DNA from: Gaeumannomyces sp. JS-464
Taxonomy: Eukaryota; Ascomycota; Sordariomycetes; Magnaporthales; Magnaporthaceae
DNA length: 64,000 nt
Assembly (NCBI GenBank): GCA_002197995.1
Contig: NGZR01000009.1
Location: 558,001 to 622,000, forward strand
Direction: 5' to 3'
The translations under genes were made by a program, and so were the position numbers. Under the pieces are notes generated by a model. It had not been told where the DNA came from. It saw only the letters and a program-made list of their open reading frames with translations, and made no database searches. Of the stretch, positions 44,853 to 55,868 are shown piece by piece. The stretch's first letter is position 1, and every line of letters begins with the position of its first letter.

Positions 44853-47059
44853 ATGAGCCCCCGCAAGACCAAGGCCCTCAAGGCCTCAGAGTCCTCCGAA
44901 TCCTCCGTGGCACCCAATGCCGCCGACTCGATAGAATGGGGAGAGTGGGAATGGGCTTCAGAGTATGGGCAATATTATAGATATGGCTACAATGAGCAGG
45001 GTATTCTATCTTTTCTCTCCTCGGCTCCCCCAGTCATGGGTAATCCAATGAATTGCTTGCTGATTCAATGGACCTGCAACTTCAGGTGAACAGGTCGACA
45101 TCCAGTACTGCGCGCCGGAGAACGTCCCCAAGTCATTCGCTGGTGGAAACATGAACGAGCCTCCCGGTGACCCTGCGCAACAGCTCGCCGCCGGCGTATG
45201 CAGGATGGGGCTAGAAGATCAGAACTTCTCCGAAGAACAGAACGAACACTACACTCACGGCCACTGTGCGTTATACTTGCACAAAAAATGAGACACCAAT
45301 ATTTGCTAGGACTGACACAGATGTTAATTTTTAGCCCTCGCGCCAGCTTCGGGAGACACGGGTGCCCTCGATCCGAAGGGCAAGGGCATAGAAAGATCCC
45401 CAGAACCGCAAGACGTGCCCGGCCAAACGTCCGAAGAAGCATACAGTGCCGAGGCGGCCAACGAATTAACCAGCGAATCGGCACATGATGACCCAGAAGC
45501 TCCTTTCTACACGATAGGTTCAAGGGGTCCCCGAACCGAAGGTGAGAACGTGACGCTCTCCCTTGATATGGGCAAGCGACCCCCTGTGGCTGACCAAGTT
45601 TTGATTCATAGGCGAGGAACAAGTTGAAGGGGGCTATGCAGGGTTAGACGAAGGCAATGTTGACAGTCAGGGCCAGTATCCGCAGGCTGTGGATGGCACT
45701 GCTAGCTATGCCGACTACGGTGAGACTGTCGGTACCCCAATCGATGGGCTCGTGCTGACACAATGTAAGAACTATCTACGGCAGGCTACGATCCACAAAT
45801 GACCGCCGCGATGGATGAGAGCAGGAAGGACTTCTCTCGACTATCAAAGCCAGGCCAGTCATCCATCGATCAGAATCTTGGCGGTGTGCACGGATCCACG
45901 CCCCAAATCCCTGCCTATACGGCAGCACATGGCTATCCTGCCTATGGAGGCGAGCAGATTCAGGGTTTGTATCCATTCTTTGGGCCCGTGCCCTATGAAC
46001 AGAACAATGCAGTTATTGACATCTAGGTGCAGATTATGCTGAACCGAATGCAGCCTACGAAGAAGAAGGAGACGACGATCCCAACGAGGCCTACCTAGAG
46101 GAGACCGCAAACACTGTCCCTGAAATGCCCAGGATCATTACTGGGACATCAGGAGATTATGAATCAACGGATCCTCGTATGGCAACCCTAGTTACCCAGT
46201 TGTGTCTTCCGCCTTCTCAAATTTAACAACCTCTTGAATGACAGGGTTCATGCTTGTGCATTCCAGCTACTGGCAGCCGGGAACTGTTTGTTATCCCCAT
46301 TCATTTCATGTTCCTATGTCACCGCTCCAAGCTGCCTAGACTTGCGTGCTAATTTCTCTTTCCGGCAGGTGTTCAAGATTCTTTGGGCTGATCCGCAGGG
46401 TCAGGCGCAATCGAGGAACGGTGGCACCTTCTTTACCGAACGGCGCAGGATCGATAACGGTGGCGACAATCCGTTTTATATCAAACTTCGCCGCTTCATC
46501 ATCTACGGTACTGGCGATGGCCAAAGCACTTGCGTGTCAGTACATCAAATTCTTTTCATCGTCTTCTTTGGTCCCATTGTCACCGACGTAATCTCAATAG
46601 CCCTCCCACGTTACATACTTCTCCCACGGTGGGCTCGAGATGCTTGCTTACTGATAATGTATCTTCACCCACAGGCCCATTTACACATACAACAATCAAG
46701 GCTGCAACAAACACGGGGTCAAACCCGAGAATCACGGCATCGTACACGATTTCAAGCACAGTCCTAAGATGCTCTCTGGCGAGCCCAACCTCGGATTTGG
46801 CCCTGCCGCAATGGTCCTGACGGAGCCAACGGAGAAAATCACTAAGGAGTCTCGCGTCAACTACTCCCAGCTCATGACAGTCCAGCACAACGTGAAGATC
46901 TTCATCATCGGCTACATCCATCAGGACTCTCGCCAAACGGTAGTGAGTGCTGTCGACGAGTGCTGGAGAAGGCAGTCAACGAACTTCAGCCGGGCATCCA
47001 AGCCCAAGTCGCAAAATCCAAAGAAGGAGAAGGGGAGCAAGCGGCAACATCGTCGTTAG
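44853..47059 (+). CDS. DUF6590 domain protein with modular acidic/Tyr-rich N-terminus
   Basis: Nine exons: 44853-45000, 45086-45265, 45335-45541, 45612-45719, 45785-45964, 46027-46176, 46245-46285, 46369-46535 and 46675-47059. They sum to 1566 nt, a clean 521-residue frame. Residues 1 to about 325 are low-complexity, rich in Glu, Gly, Tyr, Gln and Pro, and likely disordered. From exon 7 the sequence follows the fungal DUF6590 pattern: SYWQPGTVFKILWADPQG, then KLRRFIIYG, CVPIYTYNNQGCNKHGVKPE, SRVNYSQLMTVQHNVKI. The C-terminus is a basic tail (SKPKSQNPKKEKGSKRQHRR), a candidate nuclear signal. DUF6590 proteins are abundant in Pezizomycotina and have no established function. Exons 2-6 are all phase 1-1 with lengths divisible by three, so each could be skipped without loss of frame. 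No frame breaks, unlike several neighbours. The donor of intron 2 (GTGCGT) and of intron 8 (GTCAGT) are the weakest splice calls. Confidence 0.88.
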
Positions 47060-49647
47060 CACTGTCCCATCTCTTCGGCCTTACCACGTTTGCCAGCATT
47101 TCCTGCCTCGTAGTGATCATACGAGGGCAGCAACTCTGCTGTCCACGCCTTTGGTCACAGAGGAAGGAGCCTTGCCAGGCGCAATGCGAAAATTACGTTT
47201 ATTGAGCCGCTCCCGATCGAGTCACCGCCGGACTTGGTAACCGGATTCAACATCCGCGGGAGATTGCCGAAACCCGATCCTTTGAGTTATGTCAATGGAA
47301 TTAGAATCGGGCTGGCCCAATCGACCCACAAAGCCTTGACGACAAGACTACTACACGCCGAGACTTGAGAGTGTCAGCGGTTCCCACCGCTGCCTCTGTC
47401 TATCATATAGACAACGTTTTCCTCGGCAGACCAGGCAGGTCTGGGAACTGCATCGGTTCCCCGCCTTGCTCGAAGTCCTTGTGCAGTTGGGCCAGCATGA
47501 CTTGATGTTCTTCTCGAGCTTTTGTTCTCATCTGTTTCTTTTACTTTTATGTGGCGCACTTTTTGCTTCTTGACCCCTTATTTGCTGGCCGCTAGGAAGT
47601 TTGAACGAATCAGAGGTTGAAATTGGTGATGAAACGTCCCTTGTCATGTTCCATTCTCTTTTTTCTCTTCTTCACGCTCGGTACTCCTTCCTCCTCGATT
47701 TTCCCGTTTTTCCCCAGGGCTCGTCGATCTCCTATTTTATTTACTGTCCGTTGGAAAGGAAGCAAGGGACCAACCAGATTGGCAGGAATGAATGGCAAAA
47801 CAACTGGCAGTTTTATGATGACGCAACGGCGTTTTCCCCTAGCGCTCGAGGTGAATTTTGCCTTTTGCGGGCCGATGAAATGTGCAGTTCTTATTTGGTA
47901 CCTATGTAGTAGTAGTTATCGCCTGGAATTGGGTTTGGTGATCCCGCCCGATCTCCTGCTGCCGTGACAAGGTGAGAGTGCACAAGCGGGTTCCGTCGGT
48001 TCGTGCCGTCCACTTTGGTGGAAGAAAATGGGTTCGGTGTTTGTCCAACGTGGGCCATGCTCAGCAGCACCACAGACTCCCTGGTGTGGGGCTCTTTTGG
48101 GCGAGGGGTAGGATGAGCGAATCGGGGCCGACCAACTGGAACGAACAAAATATTCGCGCGCTGGATTCGACCCCTCTTTTAACGTATGCGCATGCACTCG
48201 CGATAGGACCATGCATAACACATCACATGTATGCAGTTTCGTCCCCCGCAGTATGCGTCCACTTTGGAATGTCGGGTCGCAACGGGTACCTCTGCCGCGA
48301 TGGGCGTGAGGACAGTCCCGCGGTGTTCGTGGATGTTTGCACTGGCCGGCGGCTGTACGACAACAACCGTGATGGCGGCGACGGGGTGTGCGAGGCGGTC
48401 TGGTGTTGGACTCGGCTGCGCTGTTGTTATAGTGCATGGACACTTCCGAGTTACCCGTTCCTCCGGGTGTCTAGTGCCTCGATTACCATCACACCTGGTA
48501 TTAATGGGTGCGCTGTCTCATATTGGTCAAACGGGTGGGACTAATGTACATGCACACAGAGAAGCAGGAAGAGGTGAAGAAAAGAAAGAAGAAAAGAATG
48601 AAGAGGAAAGAAAGAAAAGGGAAAGGCGTGTGCTAGAGAAGAATTTTGCCCCTTGATAGTTTACGCACGTATTTTATGTATTTCATCCCATATTGCAGCT
48701 CGCGCACACTCCACTTGTCGTTTTTGTTCTTAAAAATTGAGTGAAAGAAAAATTCTCAACCACCTCGCCGCAAAACACCATACACCGGCTCAGTCAGTCA
48801 TTCACGACATTGTCGACCGGCAAGACTTCCGACCTCTCCGCGGCTCACCCACGGCTCATGCGGCGAACCCAAGAGGCTGCTTCATGTCCTGTGTGGCTGC
48901 TGCAACCCTCCAGCCTAGCTACAGCCAACCCCACCTGATTCAGCCCAGCGTTGGCAGCCGTCATTGGACCGCGCGCCTGAGTTTTTGCGCTTCCCAGCAC
49001 AGGCGATTTCGACTTGCCTCGCCCGGCGCCTCGTTGCTTCACTTGTTTCTCCCTTGCTTCACGCTCCCCGCCGACGACACAGCTAACCTCGATCGTTGTC
49101 AGCTAACCTCGATCGTTGTCAGCTAACCTCGATCGTTGTCAGCTAACCTCGATCGTTGTCAGCTAACCTCGATCGTTGTCGCAGGGCAGGGCGCGATTTA
49201 CATGCTTCTGCGAGCGCCGCTTGGCAGCTCCTTGAAGCCCTCATCCGTGTCTACCTATATTATAGGGCAAGGCTTTTTTGCTTGCTGTGCAGTTCCCTCC
49301 TTCCCCCATCAATTTCTGCAAATCCAGCTTGCTAAGATTTTCCAGCATCTCTGAGCCGTCCTGTACCAACAACCAGCTGTCAATCCGTCATTCTCGTTTT
49401 AATGACATGATTTGACCGCGTCTCATCAACAACCTGCTGGCTGAATCAATACAATCTCCCTCAGCCAGCCACAATCCCACCCCCGCTTGGCGCGAGCAGT
49501 CACATCCCTGCGACACCAGCCAGACGGAACCGGTGGGGACGCTGCCCAAAACTTTAGTGCCCCTCCTGGCCTCTGTCTTTCTGCGGCCACAAACCTAAAG
49601 CCCTCGTCGGCTGCTCATCAACGGCATTGTCCTGAATTACGGGTGCT
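47060..49647. other. Intergenic and leader region before the F-box gene
   Basis: The left part holds the 3' flank of the DUF6590 gene. No gene was recognised. From about 48740 the top strand is C-rich with short upstream frames and includes the 5 x 20 bp repeat, so it is probably promoter and leader of the F-box gene starting at 49648. Confidence 0.5.
49081..49180. repeat. Perfect tandem repeat, five copies of a 20 bp unit
   Basis: Five identical head-to-tail copies of AGCTAACCTCGATCGTTGTC. Each contains the palindrome CGATCG and, on the plus strand, a GCTAAC word that resembles a fungal branch point. It ends 467 bp before the F-box start codon. Perfect identity implies recent expansion or ongoing homogenisation. 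Confidence 0.98.
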
Positions 49648-52600
49648 ATGTCGGAGGGGACGACGACGCATGGCCCCGCCTCAATCGCGAACGGGCAACT
49701 GACCACGGCCGGGACAGACGAGCAGACTCAAGCCGCAAAAATAACATTGCCGTCAATGCCGAATAGGGAAGGCACCCCTGAAGACGGCCAGGGGTCTGCG
49801 GAGGGCATCCTCGACGACAACAGCCCCGATAGTGCCCATGCTGCCCAGCCTGCCGGCGATATGGACATCGCCCCTGAGCCTCAGCGCGCGACTGCGCCCG
49901 CGACCCTCCTTTGGTCACGCCCCCGCGAGCTTAGATGGCCGCTTGGGCACGTGCCAGTCGAGATATTCCAGCTGATATGCGGCTTCCTGCCCCGCGAGTC
50001 CGTCCAGGTCATGCGCCTGGTTTGCTCCGAGTTCGACCACATGGTCTCGGCCCACTACTTCCGCAGCGTCGTCGCCCCGTTCCGCGCCTCGCTCTACGGC
50101 TCTCCTGACAACCACAGCGGCGCCTTGGTGGCCAGCGAGGACGGGCCCGCTGGCCGCGCCGAGCTCCGCACCGTGTTCCACCTGTTCGGCGAGCACATAC
50201 GCGCCTTCGCCCTCGCCCTCGAGCTCAAGGAGTCGGACCTGGCCTTCCCCCCGCCCAAGCTCACACAGGAAATCGTCAAAACTTCCTGGGGCTTGTATCG
50301 GTGGCCGCTCAAGAACTACCAGCGCTACCGTAACCTTGAAGCTATCGAGGACCAGGCAGACGAGACGGCCTTCATGACCCGCTCCTTCTCCAAGCTCACC
50401 GAGCTCACCGAGCTGGGGCTCTCTTGCGACGCCGGTCTGGGCTTCCTTCAGGGGCCCAATCTCAACAAGTACGCGGCCAGGACCCTGCCTCCCGTCTTTC
50501 ACGGCCCGAGGTGTCTGCCATCGCCGCCAAAACGCCTGTCAGATGAGGACCGGAAGCTTGATCGCGGCAAATCGGTGCGCTACATGAACCTGAAGCGCAT
50601 GATGCTCAATGCCGGCTTCTCCCTGGACGAGATCCCTGGTGCCATTGACCTTCTTTTGTGGTGCGAAGGCAAGGATCCGAAATGGGTGACCAGGGACGAC
50701 TTTGAAGACGACGGGACCGGTCTCGGCTATGGCTCCATGGCCAGGGCCCGCGAGCTCCGACCCAGCCGCAACGATGGCAACGCGAACCCCACGAACCCGG
50801 GCATCACCGACTTCGGCGGAGTTAGGGTGGACATGAAAGAGTATCGAGCACACCCGCTGGAGCCGCTGCTCTTGACGGCAGCGCAGAAGGAGATGCTGCT
50901 GGAGATGTCGTGGGCGCACGATGCGCTTGTCCAGTCGTACGTCATCTCCGTCACCGACAACTCGTACGCCTTCAGAAACGTCACAAGCGTGAACATTGCG
51001 CGCATCCCCGCCAGCCTGCTCCGCACCATCAGCAGGCCGAGCTTCTGGGAGAGCCTGAGTGTGGTCAACCAGTTCTCGCTCGGCGTGATTCCGGACTGGC
51101 GCGTGGTCAAGAAGGAGAATGGGGTGATCGCGGACCAGCTGTTGGCGCCCAGCGACTCCGTTTGCTCCCGCATACGAGCTACTAGCGAACTGTATTGCGC
51201 CGCGTCGGCAAATCACGAAGCTACACTTTGAGTGATTTGCGGCGGCGAGCTGGCCAACGGCGCGGCCCAGCGCAACCGCTACGTCTTGCCCGCGCCCTTC
51301 CTTACGTCGGCTCCACAGATGGCCGGAGCCCAAGGTCGCGGTCAGCGACCGCGGGCTCGTGCTGTCGCTGCCCTTCGTCCGAAACCTGTCCCTCAAAAAC
51401 TGTTACTTCACCCCACATGTGCTACTGCACGTGATTCGAACCATGTCGGCCAGGTCCCTTGAGAACCTGAAGCTGGAGGCTGTCTCCATCACTGGGCCGC
51501 CCCAGAACGAGATCACGCCCGGATACCTGGCTATGAATGGCGACAGGAGCACCGCGTGGCCGTGGCCGCTCTGCTGCTCGACCGCCGCGCCCGGCCGGCC
51601 GTTCTTGTTCGGCGGGTGCAGGCGGCGCAACCCCTACAGCCGCAGAACATGCTTGGGATACACGCGCAGTGGATGGCCCAGAACAACATGCTCCCGGCCG
51701 CATTCAACCATCCCAACGCGGCGCAGTGGCTGGCGCAGCAGGTGGCCGCCGGCCCTCCACAACAGGCCGCCTGGGCGCTTGGCTACGTGCCCAACATTGT
51801 GCACCAGCCCGTAGGCCCGCCTCCGCCGCTAGCCGACACCGTCTGGCAGGGCCCGCTGACAAGCCCTTGGATCCCGGTCCCCCGGCTGCTCTCGTGGGCG
51901 CACATCCTCGATGAGATCACGCCAGACCAGACTCTCCTGGAGCGGTACGAAGGATCTCCGATCGAGGGTGGGGATGACGAGGCCTTCGAAAACCTAGCGC
52001 AAAAGTTGAAGCAATTTGTGCCGAACCCTGTGGCAGAGAAGGGCCGTCTCCAGAACGTCGAGTTCAAGTCGTGCGGCTACGTCCTTGCCGACGCACCCAC
52101 GATCAACAACCACGACATCATCCCTTCCACGCAGCGCATGGTTGCGATGCCCACCAACATGATGGAGACGCTCCGCAATCTGGACGGCTACATGCTCAGG
52201 TCGACCTTCCCCCTCCTAGGGAAGGTGATGGACGACTTCGACGATGCCGAGCAGTTCGTGCTAAGCCACGCCTTTGGCATGTACTTTGGCTGGAAGGGCG
52301 TCTACGACGCCAACGTGGTGCACGCCGCCCACGAGGACGGCTTCCTGGAGCAAGGGCGGGGCCGCTTCACGGGCGGCTGGAGGAGAGGAAAGCCCCTGCC
52401 AGAGGTGCAGTCGCTCCTCGCCGCGCGAGGCAACGGTCCGGCGGCCGTCGGCTCCGTACCGGACAACTAGTGGTTGCTCGCGCGGGGGTGTAAATGCTGG
52501 TATTCTTTCAACGTCTTGGACAAGATTCGCGCGCATGAGGCGGCCGAGCGTCTCCGGATGGCGCACCCGCCAACGCAGCGGGCGCTTGCCCGTCTCGCGG

Positions 52601-53382
52601 CGTCCCGGTCAGCTGCAGCTGAGGCCGTCACGAACTGGAGTAGTAGCTGCTCGGACATAGAGCCGACCCTGGAGCCGTATGAGGAACAGATCCACGTCGA
52701 GGACGTGACCATCTTCGACGACATCCCGCGATCCTCGCTCCCGCTCGACTGGTTCCTCCGCTACAATTTCGACCCGTCCAAAGAAGTGCGATCCATGATC
52801 CCGTGGTACTGGGGGAAGCATATCGGGGCGATGGAGCGCAGCCTGTACTCTATGCTCTGGCCGATGAGTGTTGGCCCCCCGCCGAATTCTAGACCCCCGA
52901 TAGACGAGGACGGCAACGCCGACTTCAATATTTGGCGTGACGCCGAACTGAGCCGCTGGACCCGCCGTCATCCTTCCGGGGAGAAGCGAGGGACCGCCCA
53001 CGGATCCAAGGAATTGAAAAACGCGCTGGTCCAGGCCGTCCTGGAAGCCGTCGAGAAGGCGCCCGGGCCCGCCGACCTGCCCATGGCCGCCGCGGTCGAG
53101 ATGGCGTATGCGGATGCGCTTCAGCGGCGACGCGCCGCCGGCTCGTCGGCCACCTCCACGAGCAGCGACCCCGATCGTGATGGCGCTGCTGTTGGCGATG
53201 AGGAGAAACCCGCGCAGCCGAGTGAGGGTAGCAGCAGCAGCAGCAGCAGCAGTGGCAGCAATCAATCCGAGGTCGCCGCCGCGTTTTCGCAGCAGGATGA
53301 CTACGTCCTGTCGCTCGCAAGCTGGCCGCAGCCCTATGTGCGCGATCCGTTCCTCTTTGAGCACGGCGATTTTCCTCCGTGA
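49648..53382 (+). CDS. Long F-box protein, frame broken and one in-frame stop
   Basis: The start at 49648 opens a 527-codon frame. After a Pro/Glu-rich disordered N-terminus, residues about 100-142 form an F-box (HVPVEIFQLICGFLPRESV, then MRLVCSEFDHMVSAHYFRSVV), so the product is likely an SCF ubiquitin-ligase adaptor. The remaining sequence may form the substrate-binding part. No LRR, WD or kelch repeat was recognised. The first frame ends at 51231, but related protein-like sequence goes on: KVAVSDRGLVLSLPFVRNLS in frame 2 (about 51340-51545), then LGIHAQWMAQNNMLPAAF in frame 1 up to a TAG at 52468-52470. The same frame continues with no ATG (WLLARGCKCWYSFNVLDKI) to 53382. I annotate one gene of about 1,245 codons with indels near 51190-51330 and 51550. 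The TAG could come from CAG. The tail has an AGC-coded Ser run and acidic segments. Alternatively the last 900 nt are a separate or dead gene. Confidence 0.72.
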
Positions 53383-53761
53383 GGTTGAGCATGCGGCCTT
53401 TTCTCCGCCTGTTCCTTTTTACTTCTTGCTGGAGTCCCGTTTCGCTCCTCCTTTGTTCTCTGTGTTACGACCACCTTTTTTTCGCCTACTGTTTTCTTTG
53501 CCTACAACACGGGCCCTTTTCGAATCGAAGCAACGGCGGGTATTGCTGGAGATGCGCCACCCAAAAAGAAAGAAGACGAGAGATGGCTTTCGCTCTATCG
53601 CATGGAACGCGTCCCTATCAACCGCCGCCGCCACCACCACTACCATAACACAATACCAGGAACAACACAACAAAACAAAAGAGAAAAAAAATCACCAGCA
53701 ACAGCATACAACGAACAACAGCAACAACAACAACAATAAATAAAAAAAACATTAAAATAAT

Positions 53762-53796
<35 letters not shown>

Positions 53797-54853
53797 CCGA
53801 CGACAAGCACGGATGGGTTGGCCATCCTCCACTACGGATTTGTCTAAAATGTCTAGAGAGACTCCCTACCCCACCTACACTATGTCTGGAAACTGAAATC
53901 GCGGTAAGAGAACGTCGCGGCGAGATTGAAATGGAAGAGTGAAGAACGATTCCTGCCCTACACTCCTTTCCTTTGCTGTTCCTCAGCCTTGTTTGTATAC
54001 GAGTATACGAGTTTGTTTGTTTTGTTCATGTTCGATTACTTCTACCTTTTTTTTTTTTTACCTCTTCGAAAGCAAATTTGCCGTGTCAACTGCGGACCAG
54101 GACAAGCAACAACCGGCGAGGAGGCCAAGAGGCGAAGAGGCGATGGATTACGGAGATGGGAGGCTACATGTGCAACCCAGGAAACAGCAGAGGATGGTGA
54201 TAGTGATAAAAAGACAGGAGTAGTGGAATGAGAGAGTACTTGTTGACCTTGCGGGCGGCTACGTTGTGGCTGGCCCTGTTTACGATGTGCCACGATTTCT
54301 GGTCAGGACGCCTGCGCAAAGGTATCTCGGCTGGTGCGGTTTTCCTGTCCATGCCCCGAGTTGTAGTCTCGATTACGATTGATACACCAATGCCATTCAT
54401 GCCACCGGCCTGGTGCACAATTGCGGCGCACACGGCGGGAGGGGCGCGTTCTCATGCATCTCTATTCCTCGTCATTCTCTCCAAAACGGGAGTCTGCTTC
54501 GCAAAACAAACTCTTCAAGGGTTTGGAAGATTCTTTTTTGTTCCCGAATGCCATGCTCAGATGTAACACCGGTGGACCGTTTAAAATGGAAAAAGAAACG
54601 CGAAATAGGTAGGTGAAGCAATCCCATGAGTAAACCGCGCCACGCCGCATTTCCCTTTCCCTTCACCCCATAAAGAGTGAGAATGGCGGGCGTCGGCTCA
54701 GGTGGTAGGCCGTTCCGTGCTCTACCAGCCAGCCGGCGGCCCAGCCAACCATGCCAAAAACACAGCCCCGTCCCGTCTTTGGTGCGCCCCACGTTCCTCG
54801 CCCCGTCAGTGCCATCAAAAGAAAATCGTCAACAAAAAGGAGACGCTGCTGCC
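53383..54853. other. Convergent 3' flanks of F-box gene and RPL17
   Basis: No gene was recognised. The segment 53640-53793 is extremely A-rich (CAA/ACA/AAT words, then a 28 nt A-run at 53766-53793) and stands out against the GC-rich surroundings. The rest is the presumed 3' UTRs of the two convergent genes. Confidence 0.5.
53766..53793 (+). repeat. Poly(A) run, 28 nt, after an A-rich tract
   Basis: Twenty-eight A follow about 120 nt of CAA/AAC/AAT-rich sequence. It has the look of a 3' UTR plus polyadenylate-like tract, but lies downstream of the F-box gene with no upstream retroelement. Confidence 0.85.
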
Positions 54854-55868
54854 TTAGGCGGCGGTGATGGCCTGGCGGATACGGGCACCACGCTGCCTCG
54901 AGCTGAGGTGCTGGTTGCTGGTGACGGCGTCCGACTTCTCGACGGCCTCCTCGGCCTCGGTCAGGATGAGCTCAATGTGGCAGGGCGACGACATGTAGGG
55001 GTTGATCTGGAGGTCGAGGATTGTATTGGTTAGTCCAGAGCATTGTCTTGGGTCAGAGGAAATGAAGAGAGACGACAGAAAACATACACGACCGTGCGCG
55101 CGGTACGTCCGCCTGCGCTGCTTGGGGGCCTGGTTGACCTGGATGTGCTTGACGACGAGGTTGCCGGTGTCGAGGCCCTTGGCGTCGGCGTTGGCCTCGG
55201 CGTTCTTGAGGAGACCGAGCAGGAACTCGGCCGACTTGACGGGCCAGCGGGCCTTGGAGACGCCGAACTGCTTGCCCTGGGCGCAGCGGCCAGTGCTGCC
55301 GGCGTAGCGGCGCATGGGCACGGCCTCCTTCTTCTCCTGGACGTTCTCGAGGAACTTGACGGCGCGGTGCAGCTTCCAGCCGCTGATGGCCTGGGCCGTC
55401 TCGCGCGTGTTCTTGAAGGACACGCGCAGGTACGACCCGCGGGCGCGGGCCGACTTTTGCGACTCGATCTCGTTAGCTCCGTAGCGGACCTGTTTTGTGT
55501 GGCGGCGAGAGGAGACAGTTAGCCCGCTGTCTTTCTTCTGAGATGCCTCCGCTGAGGGGTTTGTCCAAGCGCAATCGATGCCAAGGTCGTCGTCATTGTC
55601 GCTCGCCCGGGACTCGTGTCTTCGCCGACCAATTCATCCTAACGCCCTCCTCAGTGTTGCCGTTCATCAGATCCTCCTACAGGTCGCTTCCCCTTCCCAC
55701 GCCCTTCCACAGAACCATGTTGGTGCCCTGTCTCGACGTGCTGCCCCATCCGAATGCGACCGGCCGACGAAGAAGACGAGTCCCGGGAATTCGACAACGA
55801 CGACCGAATATGCGATGTTCGACGGAGAAATCGACAGGAGGGCCATCCCCAGCGCCCGTACGTACCAT
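54854..55868 (-). CDS. RPL17: 60S ribosomal protein L17 (uL22)
   Basis: uL22 lines the large-subunit exit tunnel. Exon 1 contributes only the start codon: ATG at 55868-55866 directly abuts a GTACGT donor. The 376 nt intron ends at 55490. Exon 2 (55489-55088) encodes [20 protein letters not shown] through TYRAHGR. An 81 nt intron without stops follows (55087-55007; GTATGT donor, ACTAAC branch). Exon 3 (55006-54854) encodes [13 protein letters not shown] to QAITAA. Total 185 residues, the usual fungal length, with the family motifs [18 protein letters not shown] and [13 protein letters not shown] intact. The ATG-only first exon follows a known habit of fungal ribosomal-protein genes but is the least certain part. 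The frame is clean. It is divergent with NOP1, which suggests joint control with ribosome-biogenesis genes. Confidence 0.95.

Noticed and set aside
50539..51396. 285-codon minus-strand frame inside the F-box gene
   Set aside because: Antisense shadow of the coding strand. The sense frame carries the F-box.
55634..55670. Possible box C/D snoRNA in RPL17 intron 1 (TGATGAA, then CTGA, then GGATGAA on the minus strand)
   Set aside because: No terminal stem and no final D box (CTGA) at a suitable distance. Intronic snoRNAs in ribosomal genes occur, but this one is not supported.
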